Assembly (NCBI GenBank): GCA_024803745.1
Contig: JANJXV010001832.1
Coordinates: forward strand, 1-64,000
Direction: 5' to 3'
Source: Megascapheus bottae
Taxonomy: Eukaryota > Chordata > Mammalia > Rodentia > Geomyidae
DNA: 64,000 nt
Made by a program: the position numbers and the translations under genes. The notes beneath the pieces were generated by a model. It searched no databases. It was given only the letters and a program-made list of their open reading frames with translations, and had not been told where the DNA came from. Each line of letters opens with the position of its first letter. Within the stretch, counting starts at the first letter, position 1. Shown here piece by piece: positions 50,501 to 56,885 of the stretch.

Positions 50501-53500
50501 GAAGCCAGACATGAAGGATGAGATTCTCCGATTCTATCGTTATAGGGTGTCTTGACTAATTCTAGGCTAATAGACTAATTCAGAATGACAGAAAGTCCAA
50601 TAGAAGCTGCCAAGGGCTGTGAGGAGGAAGGGATGGAGAGAATTTCTGTCTAGGGGATGGGAACATTCTAGCAAATGATACTTGTGGTTTTCACCTTGTG
50701 AATGTACTTAGTGGCACAGAATTACACACTTACAAGTGGTTAAAACTGTCCATTCTGTGTTACTTATTAATTCCACAAGAAATAGAATCTCTGCTCATTT
50801 GAGCATTTGGAATAGCTCCCTCCAAAAGCACCATTGGGTTACTGGTTCAGTTTTTAAAAGCTGGGGCCAAGAGTTTGGCCTAGTGGTAGAGTGCTTGCCT
50901 AGCATGCACGAAGGCCGGGGTTCAATTCCTCAGTACCACATACATAGGGAAAAAAAAGCCGGAAGTGGTACTGAGGCTCAAGTGGTAGAGCTCTAGCCTT
51001 GAGGAAGTCCAAGGACAGTGCTCAGGCCCTGAGCTCAAGCCCAGGACTGGCAAAAAAAAAAAAAAAACCTCTCTTGCAAGATCCAAGTTTCAAGTTTCCT
51101 CTGAGTCCACCCATCCTTCTCTTCTCCTTTTGAGATGAGAGTGGGGGCGCAATGTAAGGAAGGATTCCTTAGCTTCAAGTGCACGGCATAAAATAGAGAC
51201 AAAGTCCAAGTGGGAGCCAGCTGCTTCTTGCCGTAAATAGAAACCCTTTTGCCTTTCAGATGACCGTCCTGCTGGAACCCGAAGTGTGAGAGCTCCCATT
51301 ACTAAACCCCACGGCAGTGCTGGAGGTGCCCCGAGGATGCCCCTCTGTGATAAGTGCGGGAGTGGCATTGTGTATGTACTGTTTTTAACATTGAGACCTT
51401 ATACAGAAATGGTGATTGGGAAGAACTTCATTTTCTACCCATTGACTTTAATTATAATAGATCCATAATATTTTAACCATTGCTTAGCTGTACTGCGAGA
51501 TCGACCTATAATATGAATCAGAAATGTCGACCTTACTTACAGAAATACTTTTGAAAAAAATGTACCAGCTAGGCACTTGTGGGTCATGCTTATAACCCTA
51601 GCAACTCAGGAGAATACAATTCCTTGATTCATGATTCACATCCAGCCTAGTCTGCTGGAGACATGGCTCAAGAGGTAGAGCTAGAGCCAAGCAACCCGAG
51701 AAAACGCAAGGCCATGAGTTCAAAACCCAGTACCAACAACACCATCAAAGACAACTCCACATGTATGTATGAAAATAATCACCAAGAACGATTGTTGGAT
51801 TTTAAAAAGCCCTCTTTTTGTTAATGGATAATCTTTGAACACCCTTTCTGGATAAATGCAAGAAAGCCTATAAACAGGTCTTCAGGTTGTTAGTTGATAC
51901 ACACTATCTTTACCAAGTTTCTTAAATTACACAGCAGTTAAATACATAATTTTTAAGACATATAGTCAGGTCCCATTCCAAGGGATTTTGTGTTTAAAGC
52001 CACACTTGCTAATTCAAATTTTTAATCGAGCAGAATTATTTTCATATCTCTATTTCATGTGTCTACGTGATTACATCTACTTTGTATTTGCTCTTGTCCC
52101 ATGAGTTTTGGCCACATTTGTCTTCAGCAGGAAATATCTGTCCTGTTATCTAAGGTACATATAAAAGGGCAGTGGAGAGTGAGCCTGGTTAGAGCTAGAA
52201 AAGGAATGGGAGACTGAAAGGAAAAGGTAACAACCAGGCATGGTGAGACATGCCTGTAGTCCCAGCTACTCGAGGGGAGGAGAATACAAGAGGCCAGGGA
52301 ACCATGAATTAGGGGCAAAATTAGCGAGACCTTCTCTCAAACAAAACACAAAGAAAAATACAAAGAACTGGAGGCATGGCTCAATGATAAGGGCCACAAC
52401 TTTAGTCAAAGTAAGAATTCTCTGTAGGATGTGTCCAACATACATCCCCCTCTTTTCTTTTTGCCAGTCCTGGGGCTTGAACTCAGGGCCTGGATTCTGT
52501 CCCTGAGCTTCTTTAGCTCAAGTCTAGCATGCTACCACTTGAGCCACAATGCCACATCCAGCCTTGTGCAAGTAGTTTATTGGAGATGAGAGTTTCATCG
52601 ACTTTCCTTCCAGGAGCTGGCTTTGCACTCCCATCTTCAGACCTCAGCACACTGAGAAGCTAGGATTATAGGCCTGAGCCACCAGTGTCAGGATCCCATC
52701 TCCCTCTGAAAGAGAAGTAGTGGAAGAGGAGAGAGGGGCGAGGCAAGATCTCATTACTTTTCTACAAAGTATTTATTTGAGGATCTGAAAACTACACATC
52801 AGGATCTAAGGACAAGCCAGAATGGTTTGTTACTGCTGTCTTCATTTGCATGTGCCCAGCTATGCACAGTTTTACAGCTGCCAGCTTGCCGGGGCCAGCC
52901 GGCAGCAAACCAGGGTTCGTGGATTGGGATTCCTGAAATAGGGGCAAGGACTAGGAAAAAATAGAAGAGAGAGACAAACAGATGGAGTTCAGGAGGACTA
53001 CAGCCCAAGTCAGCAGTCCAAGAAGGCTGTGAGCTCCAGACTGCCGCCTAAGACTGTGTCGTTTATTTTAAGTTCCAACCTTAAATACTCTTCTTAAAAC
53101 TAGGGAACTGCCAGAGGCGACATTCATAAAAATAGTAAACAAATCACATATAGGATAATTGAGAAAGGATTAACATTGCTTAAAGTCATCATGATAAGAA
53201 CAGATTGACATTGCTTAAAGTCATCATGATAAGAACTGATTGACATTGCTTAAAGTCATCCTGATAAGAGTTACTTCCTTGTGTATACAGTTGTGTAGGT
53301 CCAAGGTCAGGTCCAAGGTCATTGACCCCACAGTCGGTCCCCAACATCTCCCCCGTCTTTCTTTTAAAAGATGAGGACTTGCTTGTCTTAGGTTGGGTGG
53401 ATCGCTGACTCTGCCTTACCCGTCATGGGGAACTTCTTCAGATCAAGCTGAAGGCCCTGTCTTAGGTTGGTCAGAGAGCATCCCCTCTTATCCCATCCTT

Positions 53501-55297
53501 GACTGCGATTCCTCTCGGGGGGGAATTCATCCATCTGGGGCTTAGGTCTGCGGAGTTGTTCCATCGGTGACTGTTGCAGATGTGACCATTGGACGGGTAC
53601 TGGCAATAGGTGTTGATTTGTTCCCAACCATAGCTTCAGTTGTCACTTTACTTGGAGTAGAAACAACAGCAGTTGGCTTGATATTGGCTGTTGGTGGATC
53701 TGAAGTTCTGGCAATTCCTCGTTCTTCAGAAGGTGCAGTAGTTTTCAACGTGATCTGTCTCTGCTGTTCTGGGACCTTACCAGTAGGTTCTTGAGGCTCT
53801 TTTCTCGGCTCTAAGTGCCTCCCTTGATGCTCTCGGAGTTCTCTCTCCAATCTACTGATTCGACCTTCTAAATGGGACTTAAGAGCTGTCATACAAGCAT
53901 CAAGTTCATTTTTTTTGATCTAATATTCCATTCTCCCCCCTCTTTAAAACAATGCAATAATTCAAACCTAAATGATTTTCTTGATTAAACCTTGAACATG
54001 TTCACTCACTCATTCACACACATTCATACTCAAAGATTTTAAAGTGCACAAAATTAATATTGGCCATTCATTTTCCGGAAGTTTGTGTCAAGAGATCTTT
54101 GCCAATTTTACTCTTGCAGGTGAGAACCAGGTTCAAAACAAAACTTTAGAAAAAACATAAGGATCCATATTTAAAACTGGTACCAATTTCAAAGACAAAA
54201 CTGGACAAGAAAAAATATGTAACACGAACAAGACAAAGAAACAGAGACTTTTACACTTAACACAAAAACATGAATTCAGGTCTTTTCCGCATTACTGGAT
54301 GCATTACTGGAGGGTTGGGGGTGAAGGTCCAGTGAGTCGCTGCTTGGATGACCACTGTCACTCTCCACAATCCAAACATAGCGTTCGGGCAGCCAACGGG
54401 CATCATTTTCTTCCACAGCGGGGTCCTCCGCCTTCGTCCCAGATTTTCAGGGTCCCTGTTCGGGCGCCAGTTGCCGGGGCCAGCCGGCAGCAAACCAGGG
54501 TTCGTGGATTGGGATTCCTGAAATAGGGGCAAGGACTAGGAAAAAATAGAAGAGAGAGACAAACAGATGGAGTTCAGGAGGACTACAGCCCAAGTCAGCA
54601 GTCCAAGAAGACTGTGAGCTCCAGACTGCCACCTAAGACTGTGTCGTTTATTTTAAGTTCCGACCTTAAATACTCTTCTTAAAACTAGGGAACTGCCAGA
54701 GGCGACATTCATACAAAATAGTAAACAAATCACATATAGGATAATTGAGAAAGGATTAACGTTGCTTAAAGTCATCATGATAAGAACTGATTGACATTGC
54801 TTAAAGTCATCATGATAAGAACAGATTGACATTGCTTAAAGTCATCATGATAAGAACTGATTGACATTGCTTAAAGTCATCCTGATAAGAGTTACTTCCT
54901 TGTGTATACAGTTGTGTAGGTCCAAGGTCAGGTCCAAGGTCGTTGACCCCACAGTCGGTCCCCAACACCAGCTGGCTTCCAACCAGCTAATGTCTGCCTT
55001 AGGAGTCTTCTATTCTGCTCTGTCTTCCTCACTTGAATTTGGTTTGCCCACAGTGGTGCAGTGGTGAAGGCGAGAGATAAATACCGGCATCCTGAATGCT
55101 TCGTATGTGCCGACTGCAATCTCAACCTCAAACAGAAGGGCTACTTCTTCGTGGAGGGGGAGCTGTATTGTGAAACTCATGCAAGAGCTTGCACAAGGCC
55201 CCCAGAGGGCTACGATACACACTCTGTACCCCAAAGCTTAAACCCTCAGCACATATCCACACAGGCCCTCACCCATGCACACTCACCCCCAGCTTAG
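35052..55297 (+). CDS. PDLIM3: PDLIM3 (ALP) gene, exons 2-9, 5' exon missing, frame-damaged
   Basis: Actinin-associated LIM protein, a PDZ-LIM scaffold of muscle Z-discs and stress fibres that binds alpha-actinin. Eight exons are visible: 35052-35203, 36982-37065, 43508-43695 (alternative), 44027-44094 + 47832-48095 (the other alternative), 49290-49420, 51260-51371 and 55054-55297. Every boundary has AG/GT, and the joins reproduce the known protein: PDZ remainder, ZM region, linker, one LIM domain. Exon 1, which should encode the first about 31 residues including the PDZ carboxylate-binding loop, is not in the window. Two lesions are seen against the family consensus as I remember it: one base missing near the end of exon 3 and two bases missing near the stop. 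The gene may be decaying in this animal, or the assembly has indel errors; intact exons and splice sites elsewhere favour error or very recent change. CCDC110 follows on the same strand. Confidence 0.95.
35600..35893 (+). repeat. IDL-Geo SINE plus extra Geo half
   Basis: A diverged IDL-Geo copy ends at a short A-rich stretch. A further right half of the other SINE type ('agccttgagctgaagagctc' to 'gagttcaagccccaa') then follows in the same direction without its head, giving an ID-Geo-Geo trimer-like arrangement. Confidence 0.8.
35990..36220 (-). repeat. SINE, B1-like + Geo, reverse
   Basis: 'gataggagtctcacagattt' linker and 'gagcctcctaaatagctagg' B1-like end; the Geo side is degraded. Confidence 0.7.
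36982..37065 (+). CDS. PDLIM3: PDLIM3 exon 3: PDZ end, with a one-base deletion
   Basis: The join with exon 2 gives Arg, then '[20 protein letters not shown]' and 'INLE', matching PDLIM3. The last codons should read Glu-Ser-Glu-Pro-Gln and end in phase 0. Here the bases are ttagagcagaaccacag, one short (84 nt), so the frame slips and the exon ends with two bases over. Exons 4 and 5 both require phase 0, so this is a true -1 relative to the family. As written, the exon 5 route meets TGA two codons in, and the exon 4 route stops at a TAG inside exon 4. No alternative donor or acceptor nearby repairs it. Confidence 0.92.
37340..37560 (+). repeat. Old B1-dID-like SINE
   Basis: 'gggcatgatagggcatgctt' head, 'gaccttgtaaaaaaaatagc' linker and ID-like half ('agatggtattggctcaaatg'). 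A related scrap precedes it at 37255-37330. Confidence 0.5.
38148..38218 (+). repeat. TA/GATA/GGGA simple repeat
   Basis: Short TA run, then GATA units, then GAGA and GGGA units in succession. Confidence 0.9.
38650..38850 (-). repeat. SINE, B1-like + Geo, reverse, degraded
   Basis: 'ttaattggagatattttcat' and 'gatcctcagatctcaacctt' pieces in order; 'gtatgagccaccagtgcctg' end. Confidence 0.65.
40117..40320 (+). repeat. SINE, B1-like + Geo
   Basis: 'tgtaatcctagctactcagg' head through 'ctccagtcaaacaccagaag' to 'ctctgagttcaagccctaga'. Confidence 0.8.
43462..43507 (+). promoter_or_regulatory. UG-rich acceptor region of alternative exon 4
   Basis: The last 45 bases before exon 4 contain repeated TGTG and TGTTTTGT blocks interleaved with the pyrimidine tract. 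UGU-rich sequence near an acceptor is the kind of site bound by CELF-type splicing factors. Binding is inferred from composition only. Confidence 0.4.
43508..43695 (+). CDS. PDLIM3: PDLIM3 exon 4: alternative (smooth-type) ZM exon
   Basis: Reads from '[20 protein letters not shown]' to '..LIPSSPQ' with two bases over, joining exon 7 as Asn-Glu-Pro. It contains a ZM-type segment '[15 protein letters not shown]' followed by 'IQDALHGQL', known in ALP/ZASP proteins to help bind alpha-actinin. Starts phase 0, ends phase 2. The alternative is exons 5+6. From the literature as I recall it, exon 4 is the non-skeletal/smooth muscle form. The open frame is intact. Confidence 0.95.
43696..44026 (+). other. 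PDLIM3 intron 4 (331 bp)
   Basis: Short, unique intron between the two mutually exclusive choices. No repeats. Ends in a poly-T then 'ttgttttcacag'. Confidence 0.8.
44027..44094 (+). CDS. PDLIM3: PDLIM3 exon 5: alternative (skeletal-type) first part
   Basis: Encodes '[20 protein letters not shown]' then His-Ser and two bases. Phase 0 in, phase 2 out, so it can follow exon 3 (consensus frame) and must be followed by exon 6. It differs from human at several residues (Met for Gly at residue 2, Ile for Val, His for Arg). Acceptor 'gttttcacag', donor 'agcag|gtcata'. Confidence 0.93.
44577..44940 (+). repeat. Old B1-dID SINE interrupted by IDL-Geo
   Basis: 44577-44704 is the B1-like half of an old element ('tgcatgcctgtaatcctagc' to 'aagaactgggggag'). 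A near-consensus IDL-Geo occupies 44705-44900. 'ggactgggggaaagacacat' then resumes the dID half, giving a duplication of about 11 bp around 'actgggggag'. This fixes relative age: B1-dID before IDL-Geo. Confidence 0.8.
45244..45483 (+). repeat. IDL-Geo SINE with TSD
   Basis: Near-consensus dimer (45259-45469) with an A-rich tail. Duplications 'gaaaattaacatca'/'gaaaattagcatca' differ by one base. Confidence 0.9.
45647..45870 (+). repeat. SINE, B1-like + Geo
   Basis: 'gctgagtgccagtggctcac' head, complete body, Geo half ending 'ggcaggaccagag'. Confidence 0.82.
45876..46019 (+). repeat. GGGA/GA polypurine tract
   Basis: About 140 bp of nearly pure purines with runs of seven to nine G. The open frames on either strand are repeat artefacts. 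Confidence 0.95.
46338..46670 (+). repeat. Old B1-dID-like SINE pieces
   Basis: A degraded B1-like half with A-rich linker (46338-46540), then an ID-like half ('gggtatagcctggtgataga' to 'gaccctgtatgcaacccc', 46592-46670). Confidence 0.55.
47030..47125 (+). repeat. L1 3' UTR scrap
   Basis: 'aagtaatgcacccactatct..aatgtaactgtaacctctct' then 'caataaaatacataaataaa', matching the older 3' end type at 6120-6200. Confidence 0.65.
47549..47584 (+). repeat. (TA)n microsatellite
   Basis: About 18 pure TA units, some 250 bp upstream of exon 6. Confidence 0.95.
47832..48095 (+). CDS. PDLIM3: PDLIM3 exon 6: alternative (skeletal-type) second part with ZM-like motif
   Basis: The join with exon 5 gives Ser, then Gly-Cys-Ser-Thr repeats ('[20 protein letters not shown]') and '[20 protein letters not shown]'. 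A ZM-like segment follows, '[20 protein letters not shown]', then '[15 protein letters not shown]'. Phase 2 in and out; joins exon 7 as Ser-Glu-Pro. The open frame is intact across 264 nt. The motif parallels that of exon 4. The acceptor has a long pyrimidine tract and a plausible branch site 'tcattaac'. Confidence 0.95.
48096..49289 (+). other. PDLIM3 intron 6 (1.2 kb)
   Basis: AT-rich and free of SINEs and L1; nothing else recognised. Confidence 0.75.
49290..49420 (+). CDS. PDLIM3: PDLIM3 exon 7: linker
   Basis: Common exon: '[20 protein letters not shown]' then '[20 protein letters not shown]' and Asp-Gly-Pro. Enters in phase 2, leaves one base. It connects the ZM region to the LIM domain; there is no known fold. 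Acceptor 'ttgtgtttcag', donor 'ccctg|gtgagc'. Confidence 0.95.
49800..50000 (+). repeat. MIR element
   Basis: 'cttgcatacattatcattaa', 'ttattttcccagcttaacaa' and 'caaggccatacagacaataa' are in MIR order. Confidence 0.6.
50060..50770 (+). repeat. Old L1 3' portion
   Basis: Sense-direction degraded ORF2 end ('gctggtgagaatgtcaaatg', 'acagccattgtagaaaacag', 'ttcataagggccaaaggg') and 3' UTR ('gaggaagggatggagagaat'). No open reading frame survives. Confidence 0.65.
50863..51067 (+). repeat. IDL-Geo SINE
   Basis: Near-consensus dimer with a 16-base A tail. Located 193 bp upstream of exon 8. Confidence 0.9.
51260..51371 (+). CDS. PDLIM3: PDLIM3 exon 8: linker and start of LIM domain
   Basis: The join gives Asp then '[20 protein letters not shown]', 'GGAPRMPL' and 'CDKCGSGI'. 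The first two zinc ligands of the LIM domain (CDKC) are here. The donor is 'attgt|gtatgt', splitting the Val codon. It differs from human mainly in the linker. Confidence 0.94.
51568..51745 (+). repeat. Old SINE, B1-like with tRNA-like end
   Basis: 'aggcacttgtgggtcatgct' head; second half 'tggctcaagaggtagagcta' to 'atgagttcaaaacccagtac'. Confidence 0.55.
52232..52435 (+). repeat. Old B1-dID-like SINE
   Basis: 'accaggcatggtgagacatg' then 'cctgtagtcccagctactcg' head, A-rich linker, weak ID-like half. Confidence 0.6.
52452..52692 (-). repeat. SINE, B1-like + Geo, reverse
   Basis: Starts 'tttttgccagtcctggggct', linker 'gagatgagagtttcatcgac', ends 'gcctgagccaccagtgtcag'. Confidence 0.8.
52887..53346 (-). 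repeat. Provirus 3' LTR
   Basis: 460 bp with three copies of a 35-bp unit in the presumed U3 (about 53165-53275). On the minus strand it carries a TATA-like 'gagtatttaagg' and an AATAAA-type signal. Confidence 0.93.
53347..53369 (-). other. Polypurine tract
   Basis: On the minus strand a run of A and G (AAAAGAAAGA..GGGGGAGA) stands directly before the 3' LTR, where plus-strand DNA synthesis is primed in retroviruses. Confidence 0.8.
53542..53892 (-). CDS. Gag-like remnant reading frame in provirus
   Basis: A 116-codon frame begins with a charged, probably coiled-coil segment ('[18 protein letters not shown]', about residues 6-23) followed by a Thr/Pro/Ser-rich tail. No capsid or zinc-knuckle motif is visible. 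A second overlapping frame (53388-53627) continues toward the 3' LTR. It is probably a leftover of a larger retroviral gene whose centre was deleted. Function unknown; it may not be translated. Confidence 0.4.
   Translation of the reverse strand: MTALKSHLEGRISRLERELREHQGRHLEPRKEPQEPTGKVPEQQRQITLKTTAPSEERGIARTSDPPTANIKPTAVVSTPSKVTTEAMVGNKSTPIASTRPMVTSATVTDGTTPQT
54452..54469 (-). other. Primer binding site, tRNA-Lys type
   Basis: An 18-base site on the minus strand, TGGCGCCCGAACAGGGAC, two bases from the LTR end, is complementary to the 3' end of tRNA-Lys(UUU), as used by MMTV-like and lentiviral elements. Confidence 0.92.
54472..54967 (-). repeat. Provirus 5' LTR
   Basis: 496 bp, longer than its partner by one 35-bp unit (four copies, about 54750-54895) plus one base. 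Otherwise about 99% identical to the 3' LTR by eye; all differences seen are transitions. Confidence 0.93.
55054..55297 (+). CDS. PDLIM3: PDLIM3 exon 9: LIM domain and altered C-terminus
   Basis: The join gives Val-Gly then '[20 protein letters not shown]', '[20 protein letters not shown]' and His. With CDKC in exon 8 this supplies all eight zinc ligands (CxxC, HxxC, CxxC, CxxH), so the LIM domain is intact. The family normally ends Tyr-Asp-Thr-Val-Thr-Leu-Tyr-Pro-Lys-Ala. Here two bases (a GT of the Val codon) are missing after Asp-Thr, so the old stop (TAA at 55239-55241) is out of frame and the frame runs on for 25 unrelated residues to TAG at 55295. 'ARACTRPP' also has Cys where I expect Arg. 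Confidence 0.92.
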
Positions 55298-56580
55298 AAC
55301 AGGAGCCTCCAGACCCAAGGCCAAAGCATTCAGACATTCATTGTGTATTGATGAAAAAGAAATGAGAGGCTTTTTAAAGCCAATCACCTTTTCTATGCCA
55401 CTGTCCACCATTTACAGTTTCAGTCCGAGAATCCTGTATGCAAACATCAAGGTATTGGAGGTGGAAGGATCTAGCTGGTTTTTCTTGATGGTTGATTGGG
55501 GTGAAGGGAGCAGACAAGTATAGGAAACACCAAATAATGATCTTGAATTTTGAGGGTTCTGCAGTCATTTTCATTTGTTTCCACTAATACAATACATGTC
55601 AGAAAGAAATTGCCAAGATTTCTCTAACTCCATATTTCAGCAACAAATGTCATACATAAAACATTTTTAAATGCCTAAATTCAGCTAAAAATCAACCTTT
55701 CAAACCCAAGGACATGGCCACAAACATCCAAATTTGTCAAAGAACCTGTCATTTTTGTTTTTATACTTCTCTCTTTCTAGTGAGCACCACATATCTGTTG
55801 ATGGGAAGGATATTTCATTCTGCTAAATGAACATAATTCTGTCTATTTCCAATTAAAAGTGTATTTTGCTCTTACCCGGTCTCTTTGGAATTGAAATTCT
55901 CTTTCACTTAAATGCTCAAATCGAAGGTTCAAAGTCCACCTGGGCTTTTTGCTCAGTGCTGACATAGAAAATATGAGAAAGTTCAGAGTGCCTCTGGAAA
56001 GAAACCAAAAATCAATCTCTATTTACTGTCCAGGACCTTGAAAAAGCACAAGAATTCCAAGCACCAGAGACTTATGGCCAGAGGACGAGAGTTGAGGCTT
56101 CCACGAGTTGAAGCCATTTAAGAAGCTTTTAATCCCAAGAGACTCTCCTTGTCCCCTTACATAGCCACACACACTGCCAGGATCTGTTGTGAACATGGTC
56201 TCAACAAGCTGAAATGGATTATCACTGAGGCAAAAAATGGACAGACAGATCCTGGGTGATCTGGGTACTGTACTGAAAAGAAGATAAAGGAACCATGAAA
56301 GATTCGTGAGGAAAATGTACATGAATGTCCAGTGCATATTAGACATTGTGTGGTGGCTTGCATAACACTAGATTTTATCTATTGTGGAGTACATAATGTC
56401 TGCTGAAGTTCTGGTTTAGTTAGGAGATTTTTATAATAAAAGTAAACTAGTAAACTGCTAATCTGAAATTTAGAAAAGATACGATTTAGGTAGTGTAGTC
56501 TGTGTGACCGAAGCCTACCAAGCATACCCTAAACTCTTTACCTGTTATGTGGAATAAAAATCATTTTTTTGGCAATGCAA
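55298..56580 (+). other. PDLIM3: Probable PDLIM3 3' UTR
   Basis: About 1.3 kb free of SINE and L1 copies after the stop, a length in the range I expect for this gene. The next SINE begins just after the best polyadenylation signal. Confidence 0.6.
56553..56558 (+). terminator. Candidate PDLIM3 polyadenylation signal
   Basis: Canonical AATAAA in 'gtggaataaaaatc', followed by a T-rich stretch. An upstream AATAAA at 56435-56440 is an alternative. Confidence 0.5.
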
Positions 56581-56659
56581 CCTAGAAAATTTTTAAAAAG
56601 TCTGTACAGTTATATATGGAAATGACTATATATGAAAATTGTTTTAAGACATAAGGTAG

Positions 56660-56885
56660 TCATATGCCAGTGGCATATAATCCACATCTATAATCCTAGC
56701 TACTCAGAAGGCTGAAATCTGAGGATGTCTGTTCAAAGCAACAGAGGCAGGAAAATCCATGAGATTCTAACTTGTAATTAATTACCAAAAATGCCAGAAG
56801 TGGAGCTATGGGTCAAGTGGTAGAGTGCTAGTCCTAAGCAAAACAGGGGTAATAACAGGTCATGAGTTCAAATGGAAGCTTTAAA
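56660..56885 (+). repeat. SINE, B1-like + Geo
   Basis: 'atctataatcctagctactc' head, 'cttgtaattaattaccaaaa' linker and 'gtcatgagttcaa' end. Diverged. Confidence 0.75.

Larger units (their letters stand above)
49421..51259 (+). other. PDLIM3 intron 7 (1.8 kb)
   Basis: Contains a MIR (about 49800-50000), an old forward L1 (50060-50770) and a young IDL-Geo (50863-51067). The rest is unique. Confidence 0.8.
52887..54967 (-). mobile_element. Short class II-like LTR provirus, antisense to PDLIM3
   Basis: Two direct repeats of 460 and 496 bp bound a 1.1-kb interior. Read on the minus strand, each LTR starts TGTTGGGG and ends CCCCGGCA. The element is flanked by a perfect 6-bp duplication CCAGCT (52881-52886, 54968-54973), typical of class II/ERVK-type integrases. 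A tRNA-Lys-type primer site abuts the right-hand (5') LTR and a purine tract abuts the left-hand (3') LTR. The interior has room for only a short gag-like frame; protease, polymerase and envelope are absent, so it is non-autonomous and must have been mobilised in trans. I count five substitutions between the LTRs plus one repeat-unit difference, so the insertion is young. Confidence 0.95.
51372..55053 (+). other. PDLIM3 intron 8 (3.7 kb)
   Basis: Holds two old B1-dID-like SINEs (51568-51745, 52232-52435), a reverse B1-like + Geo SINE (52452-52692) and an antisense LTR provirus (52887-54967). Only 86 bp lie between the provirus and exon 9, including a usable pyrimidine tract. Confidence 0.85.

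Noticed and set aside
54750..54895. Regularly spaced 35-bp repeats that superficially resemble a CRISPR array
   Set aside because: They are contiguous tandem units without unique spacers, lie inside an LTR, and appear again in the partner LTR.
55010..55234. Minus-strand open frames over PDLIM3 exon 9
   Set aside because: They are shadows of the LIM-coding exon on the other strand.
35052..55297. Calling PDLIM3 a processed pseudogene
   Set aside because: Introns, alternative exons, splice signals and synteny with CCDC110 are all retained, so it is the parental locus. Only the two small indels are suspicious.
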